Notes: generated by a model not told the origin, from the letters alone. Positions 1 to 9,702 are shown, counted from the stretch's first letter. The stretch is DNA of 20,144 nucleotides from Gnetum montanum (GCA_015680685.1 MNCI01022509.1:1-20144); one strand, 5' to 3'. Made by a program: numbers and translations.

Positions 1-413
1 TCACTTGATAACTCTAATACACCAAAGAATCTTGTGGTTAAGAACCTGAATAATTGATAACTCAACTTATCCTTTTCGTAAAAAATATTATTATTAAAGA
101 TATTTATGAACATCATGACTTACAATGGAGATTGTATCAATCACTAATCAACTTATGTCTATTTATGATCTTACTATACTTCTTCATAGCTTGTTATTTT
201 ACTTTAACGAAGCCTCCTATGTGATCTTCTCTTCTTATTTAATAAACTAGATTAGACTTATTTTGGACTTAATCTTGACTTAATCTTACTCTGGTTGATA
301 CCTTTAGTTCTTTTGTAAAGAATGCTTAATGACACATTTCACTATTTAGTTTACAAAGTCCATCATAAGTTACAATGGTTGTTCATTGTTACTTCTATGT
401 CTAGACTTCTTAT

Positions 414-434
414 GATGATCAATCATTGATCATC
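414..434. repeat. Perfect 21-bp palindrome
   Basis: Two 10-base arms (GATGATCAAT and ATTGATCATC) flank a single C and are exact reverse complements. No function is evident; it could form a short hairpin or be chance in AT-rich DNA. Confidence 0.8.
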
Positions 435-507
435 TTAAAACTTCTTTTATTCTTCTTCTTTATTAGATTATAATTATCTCTACTTATTTGTAACATCCTA
501 GTGTTTG

Positions 508-527
508 AAACCTAGAATCCTAGGTTT
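508..527. repeat. Short inverted repeat
   Basis: Eight-base perfect arms (AAACCTAG and CTAGGTTT) are separated by AATC. It follows a TGTAACATCC string that resembles a plant LTR start, but no other LTR evidence is present. Confidence 0.6.
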
Positions 528-1743
528 GTTATTTATCTTCTTATACTTGATTGTTAAGAGTAAGGATATATTTAAATATATTATGTTAATAATATATTGT
601 ATCTTGCTAGTATTTTATGTTGCTCTATTCTAATATCTTTCTTATGCTTATACTTATTATTGTGCATCTTGAGGTTTGAATCGTTGACTTGTTGTTTACA
701 TTTATTATTTAGCATTTTATGGTTAGTACATCATGATGTATATACTTATAAGCTTATTTCTTTAAACTATCTCTTCAATGATTTCATGTATATTGAATTT
801 TTTAAATTTTATTATATATGGTTTTAGGTATGACACACCTCCCCCCTCCTCCCCAGGTAGTATTTTCTTGTAAGCTTATGTATAATGTATCTAGAAACAA
901 CTTCTCATGCATTGGTAGTATACATATTTTATTATGTCTAATGTTTCTTAAGCTTTGAATCTTGGACCTTGATCTTATTACATATTTGGAAATATCGTTA
1001 ATTTTTATTTATTTTCTTGATTATTATTTCTTAATATTTGCTAATGCTTGGTGCTTTAGGATGTTAGACCCTAAAAAACATAAGGTTATTAAGAACCTCA
1101 AAAGTGAGCCTAGAAATTGCACAGAGGATAGAAATCTTGGAAATATTATAAATTTGATTAAAATCACCATAGTGCATGATGTAAATGTAAAAAGATGCCA
1201 ACATTCAAGCTTTTAAGAAACTCATGAACCAACGTTTTGTACCAAGGGAAATAACATAAAACCATAAAAGTGCATAAAAGGTATTACTATAAATCAACCA
1301 AAAACCTTGAAAATATGCAAGTTCTAGGCCATTATCACATGGATTTAGGCCTTTTACATTCTTAAAACTTTCCTTCTTCTCTTTTCTTCTTTTTTATTTC
1401 ACCTTTTCTCCCACTTTTTTTTCCTTACTAATCTCTATTTTTTTCACATAAAGTGCATATTTTGAAAAGTATCTATAAGAATGAGGTTATAAAATAGTGT
1501 AAGGATAGCATGGAAGGATTAGATAAGATCTAATATATTTATTCTTATCACATAAATTTTGTTCTCATAAATCTTTCTATTTTGGTTCCCATCCATGGAA
1601 CATATGATAAAATAAACAAGAAAAAAATAACAAACAAGTTAATGGTAGAAAAGATATAGGATGTTGACTCACAAGTCAAGGAATCAAGCTAACATCATCA
1701 AAAATAAGAATTTCATTTTTCGTGAAGATGAAATTGAGTTCAT

Positions 1744-1905
1744 GCTTAACGTGACAAGTTTGTGCAACCCATTGCTAATGTGGAAAGCCTATGCGACCTA
1801 ATATTGATATGGCAGATCCTATGGATCTATTGCTAATGTGGCAAAGATTGTGGAACTTGCTATTGATGTGGAAGAGCTTGTGGATATACTGCTAACATGT
1901 CACAA
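1744..1905. repeat. Degenerate ~29-bp tandem repeat in copia LTR
   Basis: Units starting near 1744, 1771, 1803, 1829 and 1862 (26 to 33 bp each) share a pattern close to attg-n-taatgtgg, then caag, then cttgtgga. The sequence drifts into the next array through more gatgtgg and tgacatgg words. No coding frame runs through it. Confidence 0.6.
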
Positions 1906-2026
1906 TGATGTGGTTATTGCAAGTTAACATGGTGGCTAATGTGGCATTGACATGACATTGATGTTGTGCTTATGTGATGCTAACATGACACTGACATGGT
2001 GATGATGTGGTGTTGATGTGATGTGT

Positions 2027-2271
2027 TGACCCCTGACATAATCATGTTAACTAATGACATCACCACATTGATCGATTATATCATCACATCAACTATTGAC
2101 ATCATCGCATTGACTAATGATGTCATCAAGTTAACTACTAACATCATCGCATTGACTACTAACATCATTTCATTGACTAGTGACATGGTGCATTAAATGA
2201 TGATGTAGTTCTTTGACTACTAATGTGATGCTTTGATTGGTAACATGGTGCTTTAACTTTTGGTTAAAGGT
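2027..2271. repeat. 21/20-bp tandem array with TTGAC cores in copia LTR
   Basis: Seven units of exactly 21 bp (2027, 2048, 2069, 2090, 2111, 2132, 2153) are followed by four of exactly 20 bp (2174, 2194, 2214, 2234) and a partial unit from 2254. The pattern is close to TGACTACTAACATCATCGCAT. Unit junctions often make TTGAC; TTGAC followed by C or T occurs at 2026, 2110, 2152, 2173, 2213 and 2283. TTGACC/T is the core of the plant W-box bound by WRKY factors (established knowledge). That the array is an enhancer is inference. It lies about 450-700 bp inside the LTR, in what should be U3. Confidence 0.85.
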
Positions 2272-2722
2272 TGACAAGTACTTTGACTAACTTAAACCTT
2301 TTAATCCAAACCCTATTTTCTATGAATGAGGAGTCCATTCTTAGGTTTTTCAATGTGCTAGATATAATGGTATTATTAGATTTAAATTTAGAGATCATTT
2401 GAAGGTACTTCTAAGAGGTAGTGATTATTTTAATGAATATTAAGATCTTTATTCTACACCAAACACAATTATTTTCCAAACCATATTTCTTACATTGATA
2501 TCTTGGTATTCATAAGCTTGTGACACCTGAAAAAAAACCTCCTCCTTTCAGGTTTTAGAGAATAAAAAATGTGGGATGTGCTCAAGTCTAATAGTACACT
2601 AATGAGTTGAATCATTAAAACTATGTTTGTTAGTATTTCTTCAAGATGGGTTGTGTCATCATTGAAGAGTGAACAAAGAGGTCTATGTAATCTTAATGTC
2701 ATGTTAATAAAAAATTCCAACA

Positions 2723-2733
2723 AGCTTCCCCTT
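2723..2733 (-). other. Copia polypurine tract
   Basis: The minus strand reads AAGGGGAAGCT directly before TGTTGG, close to the common copia junction of a G-rich purine run, a few bases and TGTTGG. It primes plus-strand DNA synthesis in live elements. It sets the inner edge of the 3' LTR at 2722. Confidence 0.8.
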
Positions 2734-2825
2734 AGCATTAAGGTCATAGAAGAAAATGAAGAAATACTACAAGTGTTTTAGCTAGTATAGCTCCACCTTT
2801 TATTTCTAAAAGTAATTTTATTTTA

Positions 2826-3225
2826 TTAATTATTTTCCTTAACCTTAATATCAAGGATATTCAATTGCTCTTGTAGTTCTTCAAATCTTCCTTTCTCGAG
2901 AGACTTTATAAAGAGATCCGCTAGGTGGCATATAGTGGGATAATATTCAAGAAAAATTAGAGTAGCTGTAACCAAATCATGAATAAAGTGAAACCTGATC
3001 TTGATATGCTTTGTTTGGGCATGTTGTATGGGATTTCTTATCGTTGTAATGACTAATTGACTATCACTAAGTACCTTTATAAGTATTTCTATTGGAATGA
3101 TGAATTCTTTTAATAACTTTTTGAACCATACTAATTTTTGACTTGCATGATGAATGACCATGTATTTTGCTTCTACTATGGATACTGTAACACTTGCTTG
3201 CTTCTTACTACATCAAGAAAATAGN
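2826..3225 (-). pseudogene. Copia RNase H, C-terminal part (broken)
   Basis: The frame encodes the end of copia Pol. A segment reading SKKQ, then S.VEAKY, then a DSQ..I..IRNP stretch, KHIKIRFHFI, and TICHLADLFIKSLEKGRFEEL matches the usual copia run of SKKQ, STAEAEY, DN.SAI, KHI..R.HF, and ADIFTKPL. The frame closes at about 2826, 103 bp before the LTR, as expected for a Pol end. The first third of RNase H is missing: the sequence passes from the tail of RT (LYRSMM, near 3235-3255) to SKKQ within a few codons, where about 80-100 residues are normally found. A single unknown base (N) lies at 3225, at that junction, so a deletion and an assembly gap are both possible. Confidence 0.8.
3225..3225. 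other. Unresolved base (N)
   Basis: This is the only ambiguous base in the window. It falls at the shortened RT/RNase H junction of the copia element. Confidence 0.95.
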
Positions 3226-3888
3226 CCATCATTGACCTATACAAATATTCATTCCTAGGTTTAGCATTAGTAACCTTGGATAATTTTGAACTTATTGATA
3301 ATGGTGTGGTAACTGGCTTGCTGGTGCCCAACTCGAACTTTTGAAGCATACTTTCTGCATATTTTTATTAGTTCAAAAAGATCCCATTCTACAACTACTT
3401 ATTCTATATACCTAAGTAATAATATAATAATCTCAAATCTATCATTTTAAATTCCTACATCATATCCTTCTTAAACTATTCAACTAGTTTATCATCAGTA
3501 CCTTCAAATATAATATCATCAAAATATATCATGATGAAAATCATATCTCTTTATTTTACTTTCCTATACAATGTGTGTTTTGAAGAGCATTTCTCATAAT
3601 TTTTCTTTTGTAAATAGCTATCTAGTTTAACATACCAAGCTCCAGGTGTTTGTGTTAAACCATGAAATGCCTTTTTAAGTAAATAAATGTAATTTTCCTT
3701 ACCCAATACTACAACCCTTCAAGTTGACTAATATAGAATTCTTCATGTAAGAAACCATTTAAGAAAGTTGATTTCACATCCATTTGATATACTTTGATTT
3801 TGATTTCTGTAGCATATTCTAAGAATGCTCTTATTGATTCTAATAGGGCAACAAGTTCATAGGTTTTACCGTAATGTATACCTACTTC
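3226..3888 (-). pseudogene. Copia reverse transcriptase, C-terminal two thirds
   Basis: This is the RVT_2-type polymerase that copies element RNA into DNA. On the minus strand from 3888 the decayed translation shows the copia landmarks in order: a YGKTYELVALLESIR block (usual form: ETF.PV..LE.IR), YQMDVKSTFLNGFL (usual: QMDVK.AFLNG.L), HGLTQTPGAWYVKL (usual: YGLKQ.PR.WY..L), and the catalytic YFDD at 3515-3526 with both aspartates kept (usual: YVDD). FKKDMM and a DLRLLYYLGI stretch follow. Several stops and at least one frameshift interrupt it; YFDD is in a different frame from the downstream RNase H piece. The N-terminal part of the domain lies beyond the gypsy insertion, at 16991 onward. 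Confidence 0.88.
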
Positions 3889-3893
3889 CTACA
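3889..3893. repeat. Target-site duplication, left copy (CTACA)
   Basis: CTACA directly precedes the gypsy LTR start (TGATGAG at 3894) and is matched exactly at 16986-16990 after the other LTR. Five bases is the normal duplication for gypsy integrases. Confidence 0.93.
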
Positions 3894-4795
3894 TGATGAG
3901 CGACAAGGTACCCCTATGCCCAACCATATGAATCATGCACATTCATGCGTGACTTGGTCGAATTCCATAGACTGCAATCAGTTGCATACATCAAACTCTA
4001 GCTAGAAAAACCTTAGTTAGAATGGTCATTATCTTCCCAATCTCATTGGTGATATTCTAAAGTGATGGTTAAGTGAGATTAAGGCAAATGATTTTTATTG
4101 GTTTTCTTTTTACCTTTTAAAGTCTAGTTCTTTAATTGTAGGAAATGGAAAGTTGTGTAAATTATAATTGTTCTACTATATTGCTTAACTCTCCCTAGCA
4201 TAAGCAACTGATCCCATCTTCTATGAACATCTTGAGCATACCCTAACCATTGTTGGGTTACCATACATTAAGCATCACTGGGTTACCAATTGTTTGATAT
4301 ATGTTCGAGGTGGTTGTGCCTATGGTTCTCATAAAATATGAAAGGATAATAATAGTAAAGTGATAATAATAAAAGCTTATGGAATTATGGAATTATTAAA
4401 GTGTTGAAATATTAAACTATTAAAATGCTTAAGTGATTAAATTCAAATGCTGCAAGGAATGCTCAAAAATCTTGTCTTTATTGCCGGTCACACTAATGGG
4501 CTCAGGTACATTAGTGCTAAAATAAAGAGTCGTACACCTTTCGCACACCTGCTGCAAGCACTTGGAAAATATTCTAACTCTTATGGAACAAACTGCAAGA
4601 TTTTGGCTACAACTACTATAAAAGATCCCATAAATGCTACAGGTGCACACATATTTATAGCAAGAGATAGACTCTGCATTAATGGGATCATGTTAATGCA
4701 TGGACGAATATGTTGATGGGGTCATGTCAACATGGCTGTGTCAATGAGGCTTTTTTAATGTGGCCCAATTGATGTATCAACTGGACACTTCATCG
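3894..4795 (-). repeat. Gypsy 3' LTR (902 bp)
   Basis: It aligns end to end with 16119-16985. Its plus-strand left tip is TGATGAG; its right tip is TTCATCG where the other copy has TTCATCA, so the terminal A has changed. It is about 35 bp longer than its partner, largely because it holds about two more copies of a ~15-bp repeat near 4705-4750 and a small duplicated stretch near 4375-4395. Transitions dominate the differences. Confidence 0.93.
4652..4785 (-). promoter_or_regulatory. U3 region: TATA-like site and ~15-bp repeats (3' LTR)
   Basis: On the minus strand, degenerate ~15-bp units with a GTCAAC or GTTGAT core followed by an A/T-GGC word (for example starting near 4709, 4723 and 4738 on the plus strand) lead to CTATAAATA at 4652-4660. 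The order fits an LTR promoter: repeats in U3, then TATA. The promoter role is inferred from position and the TATA match. The other LTR has the same layout with fewer repeats and a damaged TATA. Confidence 0.55.
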
Positions 4796-4829
4796 TACCC
4801 TCATGACTGAGTGAAAACTCATCCTCAAG
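4796..4829 (-). other. Degenerate gypsy polypurine tract and preceding conserved motif
   Basis: On the minus strand the sequence before the 3' LTR reads CTTGAGGATGAGTTTT and then a short purine run GAGGGTA at the LTR edge. Plant gypsy elements commonly have CTTGAGGACGAGTTTT followed by a GGGG-rich purine run here. The run is weak in this copy, which fits decay. Confidence 0.6.
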
Positions 4830-4942
4830 TTTATTACAATTTGGAAGGTATGAAGTTATTGATGGTACACATGACAAAACACATTTACACATGCATAAAC
4901 TCTATTAACATACCAAGTGCCTAGGTGTATAGAAAAAATAAA

Positions 4943-7795
4943 TTACAAAATTGTGGTGTTTAGAGACAAAATTGAACACCCTTTGGTGGTTTTGACATGC
5001 CTTCTCCAGCTTCTAGTGCATGTGGTTGTTGTCGCGTTGATGATGGTTGCCCTGTAGCAGTTGCAACTTCCAGAGGCAATTGAAAAGCCTCCAACAATGT
5101 CCTCGTTCACTATCTAGGTAGCTTCACCAATATGTGTCAGAATAGGAACATCCCAACGACATGGAAGTGTAGAAGAGAGTTCATTCGAATTGACAAACCA
5201 AGCAGTGAATTATTTTCATTCGATATTGAATGCTCAGATTGATGTTTGTAGCTGCTAGTAGTTATTCATTCATCGGGCCAAGTTCTCTGCAACTACACGT
5301 TCTCCTTCAAAATGGGTGTGGAGAACTTCGAGTTTTGCATTTTCTATTTCTAGCTTTTCATTTATCTCTTTATGTGCTTGGAACTTGCCCTCGTATAAAG
5401 AATATGAGGTGGCCACTTGTTTTTCTAGGCTTAACCATAGCCTTCCAGCTGTTAGCATAGCCAGGTTTGCATAATGGAGATTAACTAACTTCATGTATTC
5501 TATCATTTCTTCAATTTGCAACTCTTTGAGGCAAATCTTAGCCTAGTTGTAGGTGTTCAAGCTATCGAAGATGGGATGCCACACCTTGCCTCCTTCTTAG
5601 AGTTGTAGGAGTGCTTAGTTTATTTTAGCCTTTGTGACTTGAATCTCTTTTTTGTTGACTTCCTTTTGCAATCTCACTTGGTCCCTATAGTGATTTTTAA
5701 CTTGTTCAAACTTAAGGGCCTTATTTTTCAAAGTGGCAATTTTAATTACTAATTTTTTTCATAAGGCTCAAACTTCCTCCATAGATAGATTATGATTTTC
5801 AATTGCCAATCTCCTCACATCAGTGTTTACCTTGGCTAGCTCCTCTTGTTGTTGATGGATGAAGTATTTCATGTGTTGACTTTCAACACCAACATTGCAT
5901 AGGTGATGAACTTCTACAGTCAGCCTAACATTCTCCTAGCAAACCTTTGCCAAGTCCTTGTTGAGATGGTAAGCATGGGCATTTGTTACGGACTTGTCAA
6001 AGATTGTTGACTCTTACTCACCCTTAACCATTTGAAGTTTGGTTTGAAGTTGTTGAAAAGCTTTATTACTGGTGAGTTCGCGGATGAGGGGAGCTGGATT
6101 AGCAAGTTGGACCCTTAATTGGGCAACTTCCATTGCCAAGCATTGATGATTCACTTGTGCTACTTCAAGTTGCCCCTCCAAGATGAGGCACTTGCCCCTT
6201 GTTGAGAGAAGCTCTGACTGGGTCGCAGTAATGTTCTTCGGAAGATCAAAGACATTCATAAGTGGTTACCTGATTCCCACCAGTTGGTCCAACAACTCTT
6301 CATGTTGGGCTACGTTGATTCTACTACGTGAAGTTCCTATTAATGTTTGTACATATTCAAGTCCATGTACATCTAGTATAGGAGCCATAGGTGCATTAAG
6401 GGCCATAGCAATTATGTTAGCAACCATTTCAATCACAAATTGTTGTCCCTAGTGTTACATTACTAGGATAGTCACCCCTTCTCCATCCTCCAATCACACC
6501 AAAAAAGTAGTGGAATTTCCTAAAATTTGAGAGAATAACCATTGGATGGACATCGTTACTTCTCAAACACTAGGATTAGTTCTAGCAGGTACTTGTGTTT
6601 GGGTGATAGAAAACATCAGCCCTGCTCTCTTCAGCAGACTCACCAATTGAGCCACTTGTTCAAGATGGCTCATCATAAGGCAATAGACTGAAGGATCTTC
6701 TCCTCCACCAGTTCCTATTGATGACTCTTGTTGGCTCAAGAGCGATTGTTGGATCTCACATATGTGTTCTACAATTGTGTGCGAGCTTGACCTTGTTGTT
6801 TGCATAGGTGGTGGAGGTGGTTGTTGCTCTTCCTTGAGTTGTGTTGTGGCTAGAGTCTTATCCTTCATCATCTCCCACCATAAGGAAATTGGGGCATGAT
6901 TAACTATGTCATTGGCATATCGTTCTATCCCGGCCTTTTTGCACAATTTCTTGATTAGGCAAGGAAAGTGTAGAGCTTGCCTTCCATGTTTGTTTTCTGC
7001 AAATCTCTTCTCAATCTCTAGGAAAAGCAACTATAGAAGGTTGATTGGGAACTTTCTTCTTAGAGTAGCACATGCACGAGCAGAGAAGGTAGTGATCTTG
7101 TTGGGTCTTACCATTGGATTCAAGTGGTAAGATATGATTTTTGAATAAACCCTCTCTGCGATGGTTAGGGTTCCAAAATCCTTGTGTTCTACCCCGTAGT
7201 ACTACCTAATTCACTTTCCTTTTACCTCAGTGTCTACTTATTTTAGGATCTCCGCAATGTTAGCTCTAGTCTTTGGCAACCCCATAGCTTGTGTAATTGC
7301 TTTGACAGAGTAAGAGACATGAATGTCTTTGATTCTTATTCTGGACCTTGGTTGTTGATTTGTCTAGAAGAGATAAGTTTCTCCTAGGTAGCATTTACCA
7401 CTAGAGGTGATGATTGGCCACATAGGAGAATTTTCAAATTGGGTTTTGACTTCCTCTGGTGCATCCTTTAGAAACAATCCAAAGTTCAACTCCGGAAGGA
7501 CTATTTGTTGTAGCTCCCTCGGCTTGATAGCATCAATATAGGCTTGGGTCAAGGTGACCTGAAGCCATGGCGCCACCACATGAGTCTCATCCCTTTGCAA
7601 TTTTTTGCTTGGGATGTCCATTGTGGGAATCTGATGAACAAATTCCATGTTAGGTTTGTCGTAGAGGAGGCTAGTTGTGTGTGAGCCCTTTGCATGCTTT
7701 AGAGGTTGTGTGCCTCATCCTCTTCCCATTCTAGGTCACTTGTCCCTTGGTTGGGATGGTTCTTCTCCCCTAGGATGCCTTGGTTTGGGTGCCAT
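4943..7795 (-). pseudogene. Extra 3' frame (ORF2) of gypsy element: plant-transposon-type domain plus coiled coil
   Basis: One minus-strand frame runs from an ATG at 7793-7795 (MAPKPRHPRGEEPSQ) to a stop near 4943, about 950 codons, interrupted only by stops as far as I could read it. Residues about 50-145 and 205-310 resemble the putative plant transposon protein domain found in Athila-like elements: a VAPWLQ block, LTIAERVYSKII, then LHFPCLIKKLCKKAGI, close to the LPFPCLI..LC..AGV form of the family. A proline run follows at about residue 322. From about residue 510 to 840 the sequence is Gln/Glu/Leu-rich with heptad-like spacing, a long predicted coiled coil. I see no clear signal peptide or membrane segment, so an envelope role is not supported. 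The C-terminal end is uncertain: another frame stops at 4960. Function is unknown; a structural or nucleic-acid-associated role is a guess. Confidence 0.72.
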
Positions 7796-8045
7796 CTGTA
7801 GTCACAACATAACCATGAATTAAAATGTGTATAATTTGATTAAAATGGTAATTATACACCTTCTCATTTTGACCAAGCTATGACAATGGCACATGCATCC
7901 TATTAGGTTCCTTGGAGTACAATTGAGGGGTTAGAAAAAAAAATAAGACATGACTTGAAATTTATAGTGTTATTTTTATTTTTTCTTGTCTATCCCCTAA
8001 AAAGTGTTAAGTCTTTGATAATTATAACAATAATTATAGACCTCA

Positions 8046-8073
8046 CCCCCCCCCCCCCCCCCCCCCCCCCCCC
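8046..8073. repeat. Poly(C) run of 28
   Basis: There are twenty-eight consecutive C on the plus strand (G on the strand of the element). It is extreme for AT-rich plant DNA. It may be real slippage growth or an artefact of sequencing or assembly; the true length is uncertain. Confidence 0.9.
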
Positions 8074-8238
8074 ATGATGAAGAGCATACCTCCGATTGCG
8101 AAAGGGTTGAAAGAATGGTTTGGTTGGGACATGTGGTGGAAATGTTTTGTGCTTGGAAAGAAGTGTTGATGTAGAGAAATGGAAAAAATCCCCTAGTGTT
8201 GTGAACAAATGAATAAATTCCAAAGGTACAATGGGGGT

Positions 8239-8335
8239 ATATATATTATTTTTGCCATGCGTCGATGGGGTTGCATAGACAAGGCTGTGTAAACACAAGG
8301 GGATGCATATACGAGGCCTAGTTGATGTAGTTATG
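8239..8335 (-). promoter_or_regulatory. Candidate internal promoter upstream of ORF2
   Basis: Units of about 15 bp at 8256-8335 (with words such as GTCGATGGGGT, GACAAGGCTGTGT and GAGGCCTAGTTGATGT on the plus strand) match words in the U3 repeats of the LTRs (TTGATGGGGT, CATGGCTGTGT, GTGGCCTAGTCGACAT). On the minus strand they are followed at once by an AT-rich TATATATA stretch at 8239-8247, in the same order as in the LTR. ORF2 starts about 440 bp downstream. The similarity is seen directly; promoter activity is inference. A relic of a related LTR is the alternative. Confidence 0.45.
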
Positions 8336-9641
8336 CTATGAATGTTGACCTGTGTTGATCGTTAATGAAAAAGTCCAAAGTTATGAATTAGAGCATAACA
8401 TGGGGGTGATTCAAGGTTGTAGAGACTAGAGAATAGTATGAGTAAAAGAGGAAGGAAGATTGTACTAGAAGAAGAGTTGAAATGAGGAGAATATCATAGT
8501 ATGGAACTTTGTGGATGAGGGAGCGTACGATGGTTAGCACAGAAATGATCAACCAACCATATCAAGGGGATAGGAGATTAAGAAATAAAACCAAAGGATA
8601 TGTAAGTGGGTCCTCCCCATAGTAGGTGGTAGCCTTAGTAGCCCTTGCATATCATCAACATAGGAGTCTGTGGGCCTCATAGTTAATTAATGGTGACCAC
8701 AATTTAATACCCAAATCCATGAGAACCAGTCAAAGAATTAGAAGTTCTAGCAGAACATGAGAAACGTTCATGACATAGAATCGGCAGTGAGGTGAATTAT
8801 GGGTAGCAAATGATGAACAGAAGAGGAAGTGAGATGGAATTCCTAATGTTGGTCACATGAAATCCCTTGTGAAGTGTGTAATTAAGTGACTCAGTAGGAT
8901 CCATCCTTAGTCTAGACCCAAAACCAACCACGTTCAGTGACATCGCATCAACATTCGAAGACTAGTTCATCCCCTTTGGGTACAAGAATGCATCCATGAA
9001 CAACCACCACTCCAACATGAGTGAGTAAGAGGAAGTGAAAAAGGGGTTGAGTTAGAGGAGACAAATAAAGTCCCATAACTAGTTCTTGTAGCCCATTAGA
9101 GGTGGTCTAAGGGGTGTGCTTTGAATCCTCATCATTTGTAGTTTTTGTTATTGTTGTTGTTTTTTTTAGTTTTTCAATTTTTGAGTGATGAGGACCACAC
9201 CATGCAAGGAAAAATGGCCATGTGACTTCTAGTTAAGAGAGGATATGGAGTGGTAAGAAATCTGTGAGGACACACGCTTGCATGCAAGGGAATAGAAAAG
9301 TACAAAGAATGTTGCATTCCCCTTGAAGTCACACCCTGTTTAAATCGTTGGATCCTTATCAATTTTGAAAACTACACAAGTCATGAATTAATTAAAGTTG
9401 TTTTTAATTGAAAGGGATTGCATGTTTCTAAAAGAAGAAAAACCATGGAGTGGGTGGATGGGTGGATGACATGGACTCACTACCTATCACATGAAATGAG
9501 AGTTCAATGTGACTGCCTAGAACAACAATGCGAAGGTGGGAGCTAGATATAATAGGTGGACCATATTATGCAACCCATCACAAAAAGAAATAACCACACC
9601 AGTACATCCTGTGAAAATAAGAGAGATTATTAATGAAAAGT

Positions 9642-9702
9642 ATAAAATAAAAATATATCTATATATATATATAAATATATAAGTAAATAAATAAAGAAAA
9701 AG
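9642..9702. repeat. AT-rich simple repeat
   Basis: This stretch of A/T with runs of TA and TAAA units lies just past the end of pol. In one minus-strand frame it yields an Ile/Tyr/Leu-rich peptide that looks like membrane sequence, but this is a by-product of the simple repeat. Confidence 0.8.

Larger units (their letters stand above)
1..1080. other. AT-rich flank of the copia element, no gene seen
   Basis: This stretch is very AT-rich. It holds only short open frames (the longest about 80 codons) with biased Leu/Ile/Phe/Tyr composition and no recognisable motif; I treat them as chance frames. Two small inverted repeats (414-434 and 508-527) and a pyrimidine-rich run near 836-857 are the only structure I can point to. 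A TGTAACATCC string at about 490 resembles the start of some plant gypsy LTRs, but no matching end or second copy is present. It is probably older, decayed repeat sequence next to the outer retrotransposon. Confidence 0.5.
1081..2722 (-). repeat. Copia 3' LTR (about 1.64 kb)
   Basis: On the minus strand it begins TGTTGGAATT immediately after a purine run (2723-2733), the usual copia polypurine-tract/LTR junction. Its far end (1081-1376) aligns with 19853-20144, the start of the other LTR. By eye the compared parts differ at about 14% of positions plus small indels. It is long for a copia LTR. The middle (1744-2290) is built of short tandem repeats. The final CA expected at the minus-strand 3' end is not clear here, whereas the other copy ends cleanly in TCTTCA. 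Confidence 0.85.
7796..9629. other. Spacer between pol and ORF2 of the gypsy element
   Basis: No convincing coding sequence is visible on either strand; the short frames here have no recognisable motif. It contains a 28-base run of C (8046-8073), an AT-rich TATA-like site with LTR-like repeats (8239-8335), and a T-rich/GTT-repeat stretch near 9138-9175. It could be an untranslated leader and promoter region for ORF2 or hold the remains of another insertion; I see no second LTR or target duplication inside it. Confidence 0.6.

Noticed and set aside
597-1216. Two plus-strand frames of 76 and 84 codons in the flank
   Set aside because: Their composition is that of AT-rich chance frames, with no motif or start context; the second runs into the copia LTR.
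2027-2271. CRISPR-like array
   Set aside because: Units are direct, degenerate and adjacent with no unique spacers, there are no cas genes, and the setting is a plant LTR.
4447-4716. Plus-strand 89-codon open frame
   Set aside because: It lies wholly within the gypsy 3' LTR, has no recognisable motif, and is not kept open in the matching LTR.
7990-8298. Minus-strand frame ending in a glycine run
   Set aside because: The glycine run is only the translation of poly(G); there is no domain signal, and the region fits a non-coding spacer better.
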